From Cololabis saira (lineage: Eukaryota > Chordata > Actinopteri > Beloniformes > Belonidae), in assembly GCF_033807715.1 (NCBI RefSeq), contig NC_084592.1:29577419-29641418 (forward strand): a DNA stretch of 64,000 nt, written 5' to 3'. The notes beneath the pieces are model-generated. The model was not told the DNA's origin. It worked only from the letters and a program-made list of their open reading frames with translations, and did not search any database. Within the stretch, counting starts at the first letter, position 1; each line of letters opens with the position of its first letter. This document shows, one piece after another, positions 35,922-47,870 of this stretch. The translations under genes were made by a program, and so were the position numbers.

Positions 35922-35999
35922 AACATTTCCGTTAAAGGAGACCTGGACAAAGAGAAGTTATCATAAAACAAGGGTAAGTTGGGTAGTTTGGTAGAGGAA

Positions 36000-36116
36000 A
36001 TGGCTTCTTTTGATTTAGATTTCTTGGCAGACGCTTTGAAAGATGATCTGATTGAACTGGCTATCCATTTCAATTTCTCTTTTTCTAGATCCATCTTGAA
36101 AAAAAGAGTTCAACAG
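36000..36116 (+). pseudogene. N-terminal stub of a retroelement gag
   Basis: An ATG about 80 bp after the primer-binding site opens a frame of 38 codons beginning MASFDLDFLADALKDD. It stops right where a SINE head-like sequence begins (36117). Placement after LTR and primer site suggests the gag start of an LTR retroelement (Ty3/gypsy or retrovirus-like). The remainder of the element is not present in line, so it is a broken remnant. It may belong to the same element as the gag at 37.6 kb or to a separate one. Confidence 0.45.
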
Positions 36117-36218
36117 TAGGGAGAACATGCAAACTCCACACAGAAGACTGCCACCGGGCCTAGGAGCCGAACTAGGATTCTTTTTGCTGTGAGGCAACCG
36201 TGCTGCCCACTTTTATGC
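36117..36218 (-). mobile_element. tRNA-headed SINE fragment
   Basis: On the minus strand it reads gtgggcagcacggttgcctc, then a B-box-like ctagttcggctcc, then the tgtgtggagtttgcatgttc block shared with the SINEs at 15-546 and 33112-33592. Only the head and the first body block are present. Confidence 0.65.
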
Positions 36219-37088
36219 TTTTTATTATGTACATTTTGAAGTATAACAAGGATAAGGAGGCTGGTTGAAGCAGATGGTATACTTGCAGTGCACCACCAGA
36301 TGTCACTGTTCAGTATGGTTTCAAAGCCCCAAAACTTTAGTTCATTTTTTTCCGCATCAGATGAACCTTGTGGAAACTTCATGAGGCTTCAGCTGCCATC
36401 CCTAACCCCAGGAATATTTTGCATAACCCCTGTGCAACCAGGTGGACCGTTACCGCTGTACTAACCGGCTAAATGCTACAGAACAATGGACTGTTAAATG
36501 TGCAAACACCCATAGCACACCATTCACCGGCGCAGCCTTCCTGGTTGGGAGGGGTAAAGAACCTGATGGATAGTCTGAGCGGACATTTGAACTGTGGGGG
36601 TATGATGTCATAAAGGACGTGATTATGTGTGTGGGATCCGAGGGGTGTTTGGGGCTATATTGGATATTTATGGCTTTTTAAGGTGTTGTAGAATTCAATA
36701 AATTGTCTTTTGATAGTGTTTGTGGTAGGATATTAAATGGATGTAATGAATTTTAAACAGAATATGTATTTTGAATAGTTAATTGATTTTAGGAGTAATG
36801 TGCAATGGACTAGACCAGGGAGTTAAATACCGGGCCAGGTTTGGGTTCGAGGGAGATTTATTTTTGGTCCAAGGTGAGCGTGAGGCAACTCCTGTCCATA
36901 GGCCATAGATCATTGGAATTCCAGAATTGAATATTGTGAATTTCAGTTTAATTATTGAAGTACAGTTACAGTTGAAGTTTAGTTAGTAATTGATTAGATT
37001 TGGAGTTTGTTCTTTTTTTTCTTTTGTGTTTTTTCTTTTTCTCCTGACTGGTCATTCTTGATGCTAAAAACCAAGAGACAATAAATCT
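36219..37088. other. Unassigned sequence; possible leader or LTR of the downstream gypsy element
   Basis: It lies upstream of the gag at 37.6 kb, but no repeat partner, primer site or clear LTR end was found. Confidence 0.35.
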
Positions 37089-37096
37089 ATCTAGCC

Positions 37097-37320
37097 CAGT
37101 GTTTCCCAACCCTGGTCCTCTGGGCACACTGTCCCTCATGTTTTAGATGTAACTCTTCATCATCACACCTGATTCTAATTAATGGTCCTAATTTGCTTGT
37201 AACCAAGGTCTGCACAACTATTTTGTTGACACAGCCAATTGTATCACGGTGTGCTGGAGCAGGGTAACATCTAAAACATGCAGGACAGTGTGCCTCGAGG
37301 ACCAGGGTTGGGAAACACTG
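37097..37320. mobile_element. Short hAT-type MITE with perfect TSD
   Basis: The left end cagtgtttcccaaccctggt and the right end gggttgggaaacactg are inverted. The 8-bp TSD atctagcc lies at 37089-37096 and 37321-37328. At 224 bp it has no coding capacity. Confidence 0.92.
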
Positions 37321-37328
37321 ATCTAGCC

Positions 37329-37483
37329 ATTTAAAAATAAACAAACACTGCCTCCAGTTTATCACTGCTCAGCTAGTTTAGCCACATTTTGTGTGAGACA
37401 ATAAATCCATCTTGCCATTTAAAAAAAAAAAAAAAAAACACTGCCTCCAGTTTATCACTGCTCAGTTAGTTTAGCCACATTTT
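37329..37483 (+). repeat. Tandem duplication, unit about 85 bp
   Basis: The unit catttaaaaa...aacactgcctccagtttatc...ccacattttgtgt is present at about 37327-37396 and again at about 37416-37484. Each unit is preceded by gacaataaatc (37077, before the MITE, and 37399). The second unit has an 18-base A run. The MITE at 37097-37320 landed in the first unit. Confidence 0.8.
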
Positions 37484-37599
37484 GTGTCAGGAGAAACTGG
37501 AGCGCTTCAAGAGGGCAGTGTTAAAGATGACAAGTAGGACCAAGGAAGGCCAACAACTCCCTCCACTATAGAAGGAGCAGGAGGCGGGACTCAGCACTG

Positions 37600-38330
37600 A
37601 GCCAGGTGATGAAGGCAGCTCCTAAACAACATCAACAGCTGCAGCAGCTCTAGCAGAAGGGGCTGTGGGGGATCTGGCAAGTCTCATGCGGTCCATGTTA
37701 AAGGCACAGGAGGGCCGAGAGGGGAGATCGGAGAAGGTCTTGATATCCCAATACCAACACTGGAAAGTGATACAATACCAACTCGTCCAACTGCAAAGCC
37801 AGGTGGGGGACGAGCGTGGGGGCAGTGAGGCATCCAGGTCCGCCACCCCACAGTCAATGGAGGAGGCCTTGGAGTTAAGATTTAAGGAAGCCAAGCTGCA
37901 CCAGCTGTCCAAGGATGATAACAATGAGAATTTCCTGGCAACATTCGAGAGGGTGGCAGCAACTTGCAAATGGCCGGAGTCAATGTGGGCCATATACCAA
38001 GCATTCGATCCTTAAAATTATAGGAATGCTCGTTTTGGAACAGTTCATGGACATGCTGAACCCAGAGATGGCAATCTGGATCTGGGAGCATGGCCCCAAA
38101 ACTGCTGAGGAGGTAGCCAGGTGGGCTGAAGTGTTCCAGTTGGCCAGGTGGAGCACCATGGACCCCAGTGACAGTCGGAGTTCAGCTCGAAGAGTTCATG
38201 GGGGTGGTGAGAGTTGTGCTCAAATTTGTACTAGATCCAGCGGAAAAGATGTAAAGTGCTATAATTGTGGGAAACCTGGTCACACTTAGCCTTACTGTAA
38301 AGCCAGGAAACCTCGGGACAGTAGCCTTTC
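37600..38330 (+). pseudogene. Ty3/gypsy (Gmr1-like) gag with SCAN-like region and zinc knuckle, broken
   Basis: The N-terminal part (37665-38015) is rich in Gln and Glu and ends in a stop after a frameshift. The next frame (37915-38289) carries a string LEQFMDMLNPEMAIWIWEHG followed by KTAEEVARWAEVF, which has the layout of a SCAN domain (LEQFLxxLPxExxxWVxxHxP...EEAxxLAE). A CCHC zinc knuckle follows (CYNC at 38257, then GKPGHT), but an in-frame TAG at 38287 precedes the last Cys (38296). Gag assembles the particle and binds RNA. SCAN domains are known to derive from gags of Gmr1-like elements. At least one frameshift and one stop make it inactive. Confidence 0.75.
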
Positions 38331-38370
38331 CTATACACCCAGGCCAGACACATTAGATACACACACACCA

Positions 38371-38582
38371 TACATGCACCTACAAAAAATCTCAGAGCAG
38401 CTTCTGGTTCTTGTTAACGGAGACTTGGGAATGGGTTTTGTTGACACAGACAGTTCGCAAACACTGATTCATGAGAGCCTGGTCCCAGAAGAAGAATGTA
38501 GTGGTCAGCCCTCTGTAAAAGTATGCTGTGTCCATGGTAATGTTAGGAGTTACCCCACTGCTGAAGTGTTTCTCACTGTTAT
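38371..38582 (+). pseudogene. Retropepsin-like protease fragment of the gypsy element
   Basis: A string ending FVDTDSSQTLIHESLVPEE (about 38434-38490) matches the active-site region of retropepsins, where D-T/S-G is expected; here the Gly is Asp. A YPTAEVFLTV-like beta strand follows, then the frame is cut by a MITE at about 38583. The protease would mature Gag-Pol. The altered motif and truncation argue against activity. Confidence 0.7.
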
Positions 38583-39195
38583 GGCCCTTTTCCACTAGTA
38601 CCTACTCAGTGCGCTTCTACTCGCCACGCCTCGGTCTTGCACTTTTCCACTACAGGCCGAGGCGGGTAGAGCCGGGCCAAGCAGATACTTTTTCTGCAAC
38701 GAGGCTGCCGAGGTTCTGAGCGTGCTGAGTCGGCCCTGGATCTGACGTCATCACACTACACGCCACCGATTGGTCTGGGGGGCGGGGCCATCAGACGTTT
38801 GAATCCGGAAGCGGGAGTCAGCGCGAGAGCGACTGGCAGCTCGCAGCGATTTTATTATACAGCGCAAAAGTTTGTTTGGTGATCCAACTCTGAGGTGCAG
38901 ATGTTCCTAAGCCTGGTGGCTGGCGAGAGAATTAAAAAAGGGATGTAGACGGGCGATAAGGAACGATCAGATCCACAGGCGCTCTGTTTTACTCTCAGCC
39001 ATTCGTGGCTCCAGCTGATTTTCTCATCTGCGCCGACACAAACAAAGGGGTTGCGCAATACGTCACGGCAGCTTCACCCCAACCCGCCCACTTCTCACCT
39101 GGCTGTGGAAAAACAAACGAGGCCAAAGCGGGTGGAGCCGGGACGATGCGTGGCAAGCTGTACCGAGGCGAGTCGGGCTGAGTAGGCCATTAGTG
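38583..39195. mobile_element. GC-rich MITE inserted in the protease region
   Basis: The left end ggcccttttccactagtacc is followed by tactcagtgcgcttctactc. The right side has gcgagtcgggctgagtaggc...attagtgg, an inverted and degraded version. It is a common fish non-autonomous element type, probably hAT. The right border and TSD are uncertain (39190-39205). Confidence 0.7.
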
Positions 39196-40344
39196 GTTGA
39201 ACCTTTTTCATGCTTGTTGCAGGGGCTCCCCAGTTGCCTTATAAGGTGGTGTGAGATCATGATTTCCCAATTCTGTGTGACCTGGTCCTTCACATTAAGC
39301 ATTTTAATACAGTCGGATGAGTGCAGAATGCTAGGGAGAGAAGGGCTCTCCCCTTTTCCTGATGCAAAGTTAGAGATTGATGTGGAGAACAGATCAGAGA
39401 AGAAGCACTTGTTAAGGCAGGAGAAAGGCAGACAGAAAGTAAGAGCGGTAGCTTGTGATACACAGGCAGAAGAGTGGACACACCCAGAGAGGACAATGAA
39501 GCGAGACATACCCACAAACATTGTGGAGCTTCAGAAACAGGACAGGACACCTGAGCCATTGTTACGGAAAGGAGCATGAGGCGATAAAGAGTCACAGGGC
39601 ATAAGCAGCTTCATGGAGGAGGAAAGATACATGGTAAAGGATGACATTCTGTATCAGCTAAAAAGAGAGAGTGAGAGGTTAGTAGTACCAACCTCCCCGA
39701 GACAGAATATGAAGATGTAACCTTATTCTATTCCATAGTCAGGACACCTAGGGAAGTATAAAACCCTAGGTAGCATTGGTAAATGCTTTAGTTGGCCTAA
39801 CATGTACTGTATGTCGACGTCACAGAATATGTCCGCACATGCCCAGAAGGCCAGCTTACCTCAGGCAGAGCAGCCCCCTCTGCACATCTACATCCTCTTC
39901 CAATCATTTACACACCATTTTCACATATTGGGATGGATATAGCGGGTCCACTGGAGTGGAGTAAGAGGGGATATCGTTAAATTTGGGTCTGCCGTGACTA
40001 TGCCACTAGATATCCTGAGGCGTTTCCACTCAAGAACATCAGAGCAAGACAGTTGAGCAACTGTTTATTTCAAGGGTGGGAGTACCAAATGAGATAGTGA
40101 CAGACCAGGGCACTAATTTTCTATCCATGCTGTTAAAGCAAGTATTCTAGGCATTAAAAGCATAAAGACCATACCTTACCACTCTTGGACAGATGGTCTA
40201 GTGGAGCAGTTTAACTGAAGACCATGCTCTGCCACTTCATCTCACAGGCTGGGAAAGAATGTGATGAATGGTTGCCATATCTCCTGTTTGCAAGTGCCAG
40301 AGGCTTCAACAGGTTTCTCCCCATTTGAACTCTTTGGTCGGCAA
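39196..40344 (+). pseudogene. Spacer and integrase core of the gypsy element, broken
   Basis: After a charged spacer (ERYMVKDDILYQLKRESERL at about 39621-39680) comes a damaged zinc-binding region (YVRTCPE-like near 39827). The catalytic core follows: GMDIAGPLEWS at about 39931 (first Asp), VTDQGTNFLS at about 40098 (second Asp) and LVEQFN at about 40198 (Glu). Several stops and shifts separate these. Integrase joins the cDNA to host DNA. It lies upstream of the reverse transcriptase remnant at 41.2 kb, the reverse of the usual Ty3/gypsy order. Confidence 0.8.
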
Positions 40345-40550
40345 GTGAGTTCATGTCAAGTTCGAGTTTATTTGTAAAGCACTTTAAAAAGAATAACAGC
40401 TGACCAAAGTGCTGGACAAGTGAAAGAAAAAGAATAACAAAACAGGACAACGTAAAACATAAAACACATAAATGAAACACAACAATCATGGCGATTAAAT
40501 GCTAGTGAGTAAAAATGAGTTTTAAGATGAGATTTAAAAACAGCCATAGA
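40345..40550 (-). pseudogene. L2-like LINE 3' end inserted antisense in the integrase
   Basis: On the minus strand a MAVFKSHLKTHFYSLAF string (LINE ORF2 C-terminus) is followed by a 3' UTR with gctttacaaataaactcga. Integrase-linked coding sequence stops at about 40344 and resumes at about 40551, so this is an insertion. Confidence 0.7.
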
Positions 40551-40950
40551 AGGACCACTGGACTTATTGAGGGAATTGTGGGAGGGGCTCAAAGACAACA
40601 AGCAGAGTGTGCCATTGTATGTCATTCTGATGCGAGAGAGGCTGGAGCAAATGTCAGAAATGGCACACCAGAATATGGAGTCTGCCCAGAAGAAACAGAA
40701 AACCTGGTTTGACAAGCTAGGGAGAGGACATTCCTGCCGGGCCAAAAGGTTTTACTTCTCCTTCCCACTGATGACAGCAAGCTATTGGCCAAGTGGCATG
40801 GTCCTTATGAGATCATTAGGAAAGTTGGAGATCTAACCTATGGAGTCTGCATGCCCTTACCAGGGAAGAAGAAGCAAACTTTTCATGTCAACCTCCTGAA
40901 GGATTACCATTCCAGGGAGCAAGTAGTGACACAGATTTTTGTCTGAGCTG
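40551..40950 (+). pseudogene. Integrase C-terminal region of the gypsy element
   Basis: The string LLRELWEG, then RERLEQMSEMAHQNMESAQKKQKTWFD, is the typical segment after a gypsy integrase core. The motifs FYSFP..., a GPYEIIRKVGD-like and a FHVNLLKDYH-like tail (about 40880-40912) follow in shifted frames. The tail is SH3-like in intact integrases. It is dead because of frameshifts. Confidence 0.7.
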
Positions 40951-41345
40951 TGATGGAGGAAAAGGAACCAGAAGAGCAGTTTTTCCCTGTCCAGTCCACA
41001 ACTGAAACCGTAGACCTCTCCCACCTAAAGGAAGAGCAGCGTGACCAAGTGAAGGAACTACTGGACCCCAACTTGAGAGGCCATGGTGATCAACGGCTGT
41101 GGAGCATGAAATCATCCTGGAGCCGAATGTAGCCCCCCCTGTGCAAGAACTAACAAGTTCCGGAGAGGTTGATGTCTGCCTTGAGAGAGGAGCTGGATGT
41201 TAGGCTGTTGATAGGAGTCATAGAGCCTTCCTCCAGGGATTGGTGTAGTCTGGTCGAATTGGTGCTGAAACATGATCACACCATCAGGTTCTGTATCGAC
41301 TTTCATGAGCTCAATGCCCGGATTGACGATCTAGTGGAAATATAG
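40951..41345 (+). pseudogene. Start of gypsy reverse transcriptase, truncated
   Basis: After an acidic linker and an LKEEQRDQVKELLDP-like string comes KHDHTIRFCIDFHELNARI at about 41268-41325, the first conserved reverse transcriptase block (RxCxDxRxLN type). Coding similarity ends at about 41345. The YxDD box, RNase H and 3' LTR are all missing. It is downstream of integrase, which supports a Gmr1-like assignment. Confidence 0.75.
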
Positions 41346-43233
<1,888 letters not shown>

Positions 43234-43665
43234 ATGAAAAAGTGTTTGCCCACTTCCTGATTTCTTTTTTTTTTTTGCATGTTTTTCGCACTTAAATGTT
43301 TCAGATAATCAAACAAATTTAAATATTTGACAAAGACACAAGTAAACACAAAATACAGTTTTTAAATTAAGGTTTTTATTATTAAGGGGGAAAAAAATCC
43401 AAACCTACATAGCCCTATGTGAAAAAGTGATTGCCCCCCACCCCCCCTGTTAAAACATAAATCAACCGTGGTTTATCACATCTTTGGAAAGCTGAGTTCA
43501 ATTTCTGTACTGCCACACTGGTTCTCAATCAAGAACACTGACAAATACTACTATTGGGGAAATACTCTATGGACAGACGAGACAAAAGTTTAACTCTTTT
43601 GGAAGGTGTATGTCCCATTTCATCTGGCGTAAAAGTGACATGGCATTTCAGAAAAGGAACATCAT

Positions 43666-44650
43666 CAGGGGCGTCAATTGGGTATGGCAAGGTATGGCAG
43701 CCGCCACACCTTGGCTTCAGGGGGAAATGTCAATGTTTGTTTTTTAAATAAATGTATGTAATTACTCTGTGTCTATTGGTATTGACTATTCTATTATTTA
43801 ATACATATATAATAACTACAAATGCAAATCAGAACAAAATGATCGATTTCACTCGGTATTATCTTTCCCAACACTTGTACCCCCCCCCGCCCCCCCCCCC
43901 CCCCCCCCCCACCACACAGATAAGCTAAATAGCAGACTTATGTGATGAGTATTTGCTGGGCATGTTGGTTGATACTGTAGTTAAGTTCTGTGACTCGTAA
44001 CCTTGCCATCTGTAGCGGAGCCAGAGGGGGGGCAAGGGGGCGGTCGCCAGGGGGCCCACAAGCTCATAGGGCCCTGTTTTGTGTGATACGTTCATATAAA
44101 ATCGTAAATTGTAGGCTATAATAATAATAAAATGTGCATTGTGCGGCCAGTGTAGGCTAATTCTTACTTTACAACTATCCTGAACGCATCGCGGCTGTGA
44201 GCCAACGCTGACTGGCTGTAAAGCCTGAATTATGGTTCTGCGTTAAATCGACGCAGAGCCTACGTCGTAGGGTACGGCGCAGTCTACGACGAAGTTACGC
44301 GGCGTACGTGCGCATCGCCACGTACCTTACGCCGTAGGCGCTGCGTTGGTGTAACGCAGTGTAACGTCTTAACAGTTACAGCCAATTTGCCGACTCAGCA
44401 AATTTGCGGCCATGAAGGAGATGAATGCTAAACGTTAAAAGAGGACTAAGCATGTACAAAGTTTTGAATTTTACCCCGTTTTCCACGTTACCTGGATTAT
44501 TATTGTTGTTTGATAGGTAGGATGAGGTGTTGTTGAACGTTAAAATGACTATCATAAGGGCCCATGGAGAATGCTCCGCCCCCTCTGTACTGAGACCCAC
44601 GCTCCGCAACTGCTTGCCATACCCTAGCTTTGACTGAATTGACACCACTG
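43666..44650. mobile_element. hAT-type non-autonomous element inside Tc1
   Basis: A perfect 8-bp TSD, aacatcat, lies at 43658-43665 and 44651-44658. The inverted ends are caggggcgtcaatt and, at the right, aattgacaccactg. Inside are a poly(C) run (43880-43910) and a fold-back MITE (44223-44361). No transposase. Confidence 0.9.
44223..44361. mobile_element. Fold-back MITE, copy 3
   Basis: The left arm gcctgaattatggttctgcg and the right arm gctgcgttggtgtaacgcag, with palindromic ctacgtcgtagggtacg inside, belong to the 698-814 family. The right outer arm is eroded. Confidence 0.75.
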
Positions 44651-44808
44651 AACATCATACCAACAGTAAAATATGGTGGTGGTAGTGTGATGATCTGGGG
44701 CTGTTTTGCTGGTTCAGGACCGGGAAGACTTGCTGTGGTAAATGGAACCAGGAATTCTGCTGACTACCAAAAAATCCTGAAGGAGAATGTCTGGCCATAT
44801 GGATACAC

Positions 44809-45033
44809 CAGGGGTGTCGGACTCCGGTCCTCGAGGGCCGGTGTCCCTGCAGGTTTTAGATGTTTCCCTGCTTCATTGCACCATGATACAAGTGACTGTG
44901 TCATCAACAGAACTATCCAGACTTTGATGACAAGCTGGTGACGACGATTAATTAGAATCAGGTGTGTTAAAGCAGTGAAACATCTAAAACATGCAGGACA
45001 CCGGCCCTTCTGGGATTCAGTTTGACACCTATG
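44809..45033. mobile_element. Short hAT-type MITE inserted in Tc1 copy B
   Basis: The ends caggggtgtcggactccggt and, at the right, gattcagtttgacacctatg are inverted. Inner arms gttttagatgtttccctgct and catctaaaacatgcagg are inverted too. The TSD is ggatacac (44801-44808) against ggatgcac (45034-45041), 7 of 8 identical. Confidence 0.85.
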
Positions 45034-45058
45034 GGATGCACCTTTCATACAACTGTAC

Positions 45059-45061
45059 AAA

Positions 45062-45092
<31 letters not shown>

Positions 45093-45121
45093 ATATATAT
45101 ATATATTTATTTATTTATGTA
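45059..45121. repeat. (AAAT)n/(AT)n array
   Basis: aaataaat units pass into tatata and tttattta. A hAT end follows directly. Confidence 0.9.
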
Positions 45122-45122
45122 T

Positions 45123-45440
45123 TAGGGATGCTGCAATCCGATCCGCGGATCAAAAATATGCTGCGATCCAGCCAAAAAACACGGATCGGATTGCAGTTCA
45201 GGGGAAAACTGCGATCCTAGCACTCCATTCCAAATGTCCGCTCCAGCTTTTCCATCCAGCACTTGTTTCTCACACGCAAGGAAGAAAGGAGAGGAGAGAG
45301 GAAGCTCAGTGATTACAACAACCGGGAAAGAGTGAGAGCATGACATGTTAGCGGTGTGGCAATACTTTAAAGTAAAGGATGAAAAATATGAAAGGCAGAG
45401 TGCAAAACGTGTGAAGCACAAGTCTCAAGCTGCTTTCACA
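45123..45440 (+). pseudogene. hAT element 5' end with BED-finger remnant
   Basis: The terminus tagggatgctgcaatccgat is hAT-like. An ATG at about 45345 opens MLAVWQYFKVKDEKYE; with one indel the following codons give CKTC, matching the start of a BED zinc finger. Coding similarity ends at about 45430, so this is a 5' stub of a separate hAT lineage. About 40 bp of unrelated GC-rich sequence then joins it to Tc1 copy D. Confidence 0.65.
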
Positions 45441-45478
45441 TAGAGCGCGGTTTGCGCCGCGCCCACCGCCGCGTCACA

Positions 45479-46199
45479 GCGATAATATTGAAATGGAAGG
45501 AGTATCAGACCACTGCAAATCTACCAAGACCTGGCCGTCCCTCTACACTTTCAGTTCATACAAGGAGAAGACTGATCAGAGATGCAGCCAAGATCACTCT
45601 GGATGAACTGCAGAAGTCTACAGCTGAAGTGGGAGACTCTGTCCATACGACAACAATCAGTCGTATACTGCACAATTCTGGCCTTTATGGAAGAGTGGAA
45701 AGAGGAAAGCCATTTCTTAAAAGAAAGTGTTGTTTAAAGTTTGCCACAAGCCACCTGGGAGACACACCAAACATGTGGAAGAAGGTGCTCTGGTCAAATG
45801 AGACCAAAATCGAACTTTTTGGCAACAATGCAAGACGTTATGTTTGGCGTAAAAGCAATACAGCTCATCACCCTCAACACACCGTCCCCACTGTCAAACC
45901 TGGTGGTGGCAGCATCATGGCATCAAAGCAAAATCTACAATGGAATGGTTCACAAAAAAACATATCCAGGTGTTAGAATGGCCAAGTCAAAGTCCAGACC
46001 TGAATCCAATCGAGAATTTGTGGAAAGAACTGAAAACTGCTGTTCACAAACACTCTCCATCCAACCTCACTGAGCTCAAGCTGTTTTGCAAGGAGGAATG
46101 GGCAAAAAATTCAGTCTCTCGATGTGCAAAACTGATAGAGACATACCCCAAGCGACTTACAGCTGTAATCACAGCAAAAGGTGGCGCTACAAAGTATTA
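45479..46199 (+). pseudogene. Tc1-like transposase, truncated with internal deletion
   Basis: The second half of the paired DNA-binding domain is visible (IILKWKEYQTTANLPRPGRP) and continues through GLYGRVERGKPFLKRK. The first catalytic block reads [11 protein letters not shown], with Asn where Asp is expected. After [12 protein letters not shown] a deletion removes the DNDPKH block with the second Asp. The frame then shifts, and [16 protein letters not shown] (with the Glu) continues to GGATKY and a stop at 46198-46200. One triad residue is mutated and another deleted, so it is inactive. Confidence 0.85.
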
Positions 46200-46420
46200 A
46201 CTTAAGGGGGCTGAATAATTTTGCACGCCCAATTTTTCAGTTTTTTTATTTGTTAAAAAAGTTTGAAATATCCAATTCATTTCGTTCCACTTCATGATTG
46301 TGTCCTACTTGTTGTTGATTCTTCACAAAAAATTACAGTTTTATATCTTTATATTCGAAGCCTGAAATGTGGCAAAAGGTCACAAAGTTCAAGGGGGCCA
46401 AATACTTTCGCAAGGCACTG
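45479..46420 (+). mobile_element. Tc1-like element (copy D), 5' truncated
   Basis: The right end, caaggcactg at 46411-46420 followed by TA, is the inverted-repeat end of a fish Tc1 lineage distinct from copies A and C. The 5' inverted repeat and the transposase start are missing; coding similarity begins near 45479. Confidence 0.85.
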
Positions 46421-46554
46421 TATACACACACTTGTTTTTTTGCAATTTCATACAGTAAATTCAAGCTGGATCTGCAGATACCTTGATAGTCTTTTTCTGG
46501 AACTACAAGTTTACAATTTTGGGAACAAAATGTATAGTTCAGCATACTAAAATT

Positions 46555-47490
46555 AGGGCACGAGCACTGAGGGTGCGAGGACCCTATTGTATCTGTAGTG
46601 TTTATTATTAGGGCCCGAGCACTGAAAATGCGAATAACCTATTGTATCCGTACTGTTTTTTATTAGGGCCCGAGCACTGACAGTGCGGAGGCCCTATTGT
46701 ATCTGTAAGACTTTTTCTTTGTTTTTTTTTTTTTCTGACGAAACGAGGGCCTTTTTGCCCCCCTAAACGTGCCCCAAAAGTCACCAAATTTTGCACGCAA
46801 GCCAGGCCTGGCGAAAAATTTTCTATTTAATGGTTTGCATTAATGGCCGTGGTCTAATGGCTCAACAGCGCCCCCTAGAAAACTTCGTGCCTCAAGCCCC
46901 ACAATACGGATTGACGTACCTGCACGAAATTCGGTACACACCTGTATCTTGTTGCAACTTAAAAAAAAGTCTCTTGGCGCCATGGCCGAAACCGAACAGG
47001 AAGTCGGCCATTTTGAATTAATCGTTTAATTTTGGCGCAATTTATGCCATTTCTTCGGCCGTTTCTTCACCCGAACCGTAACGTGCACCCAGGTGTGTTA
47101 TACATCAAAATGTGCGTCTCGATCCTGCAACGATGGGTATTACTTTTCTCAGTCAAAAGCGTTACCGTGGCGACGATAGACGCCAAAAAGCGCGCCCCCC
47201 CTTCATCTGATTGGTCCATTTGATAGTTCCTACTTTCTGCCATAACTTTTGAATGGTATGACATACAGAGTCGTGTCATCGGACTCGGTTTTGAGTCCTT
47301 GACCATAATTGGTGCAAATTAGCCCTGCCTCTTCTTCTGATGGGTCGATATTTGATAGTTCCTATTTTCTGCCATAACTTTTGATTGGTTTGATATAGAG
47401 TCATGGGTGGTGTCATTGGACTTAGTTTCACCTTTATTGGTGAAAAGTGCACGTGCGAGGTCCCGTTCATTGCTGCTGAAGCTTTAATTA
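46555..47490 (+). mobile_element. Interspersed repeat starting agggcccgagcac, copy 2, with triplicated head
   Basis: The body 46672-47490 matches 31214-32270 in order: head, gcgccccctagaaaacttcg, ttgaattaatcg, accgtggcgacgatagacgc, then the ttctgccataacttttga block about twice and a gtgcgaggtcccgttcattg end. The 60-bp head occurs three times in tandem, at about 46555, 46613 and 46672. The (CTGT)n array of copy 1 is absent; a T-rich stretch is found there. Confidence 0.7.
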
Positions 47491-47870
47491 TTGATGTTAT
47501 AGGCATGCCAGTAGTGGATGGCCCATAATGTTGCAAAGTTGCAAAAAACCTGCTTCAAAGCAGCTGGCATATGGCATGACCGCACTCTTATATGAAAGAC
47601 ACCCCCCCCCCCCCCCAAAAAAAAACCAAAACACGCCCCCAAAAATTATGAAAAACATGACAATTGCAGGCAATTCATTAGTATCCAGAAAAGGTTTACC
47701 TTTTCTTACTTAGTTTTTTCGTCCGTTAAAGAGGTCCTAAACCGCAAAGTGCACCCAGGCATGGAATAGATCATTACGTGCGTCTCCATCATGCCTTGAT
47801 GGGCATTACTTTTCTCCATCAAAAGTGTTACAGTGGCAACGTTAGCAACTAACTAGCTCATACTTTATTG
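47491..47870. other. Unassigned, with a third remnant of the same repeat at about 47725-47850
   Basis: gtgcacccaggcatgg followed by attacttttctccatcaaaa and gttacagtggcaacg at 47740-47840 is a diverged match to 31700-31790 and 47085-47175. A C run and an A run lie near 47601-47630. Confidence 0.5.
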
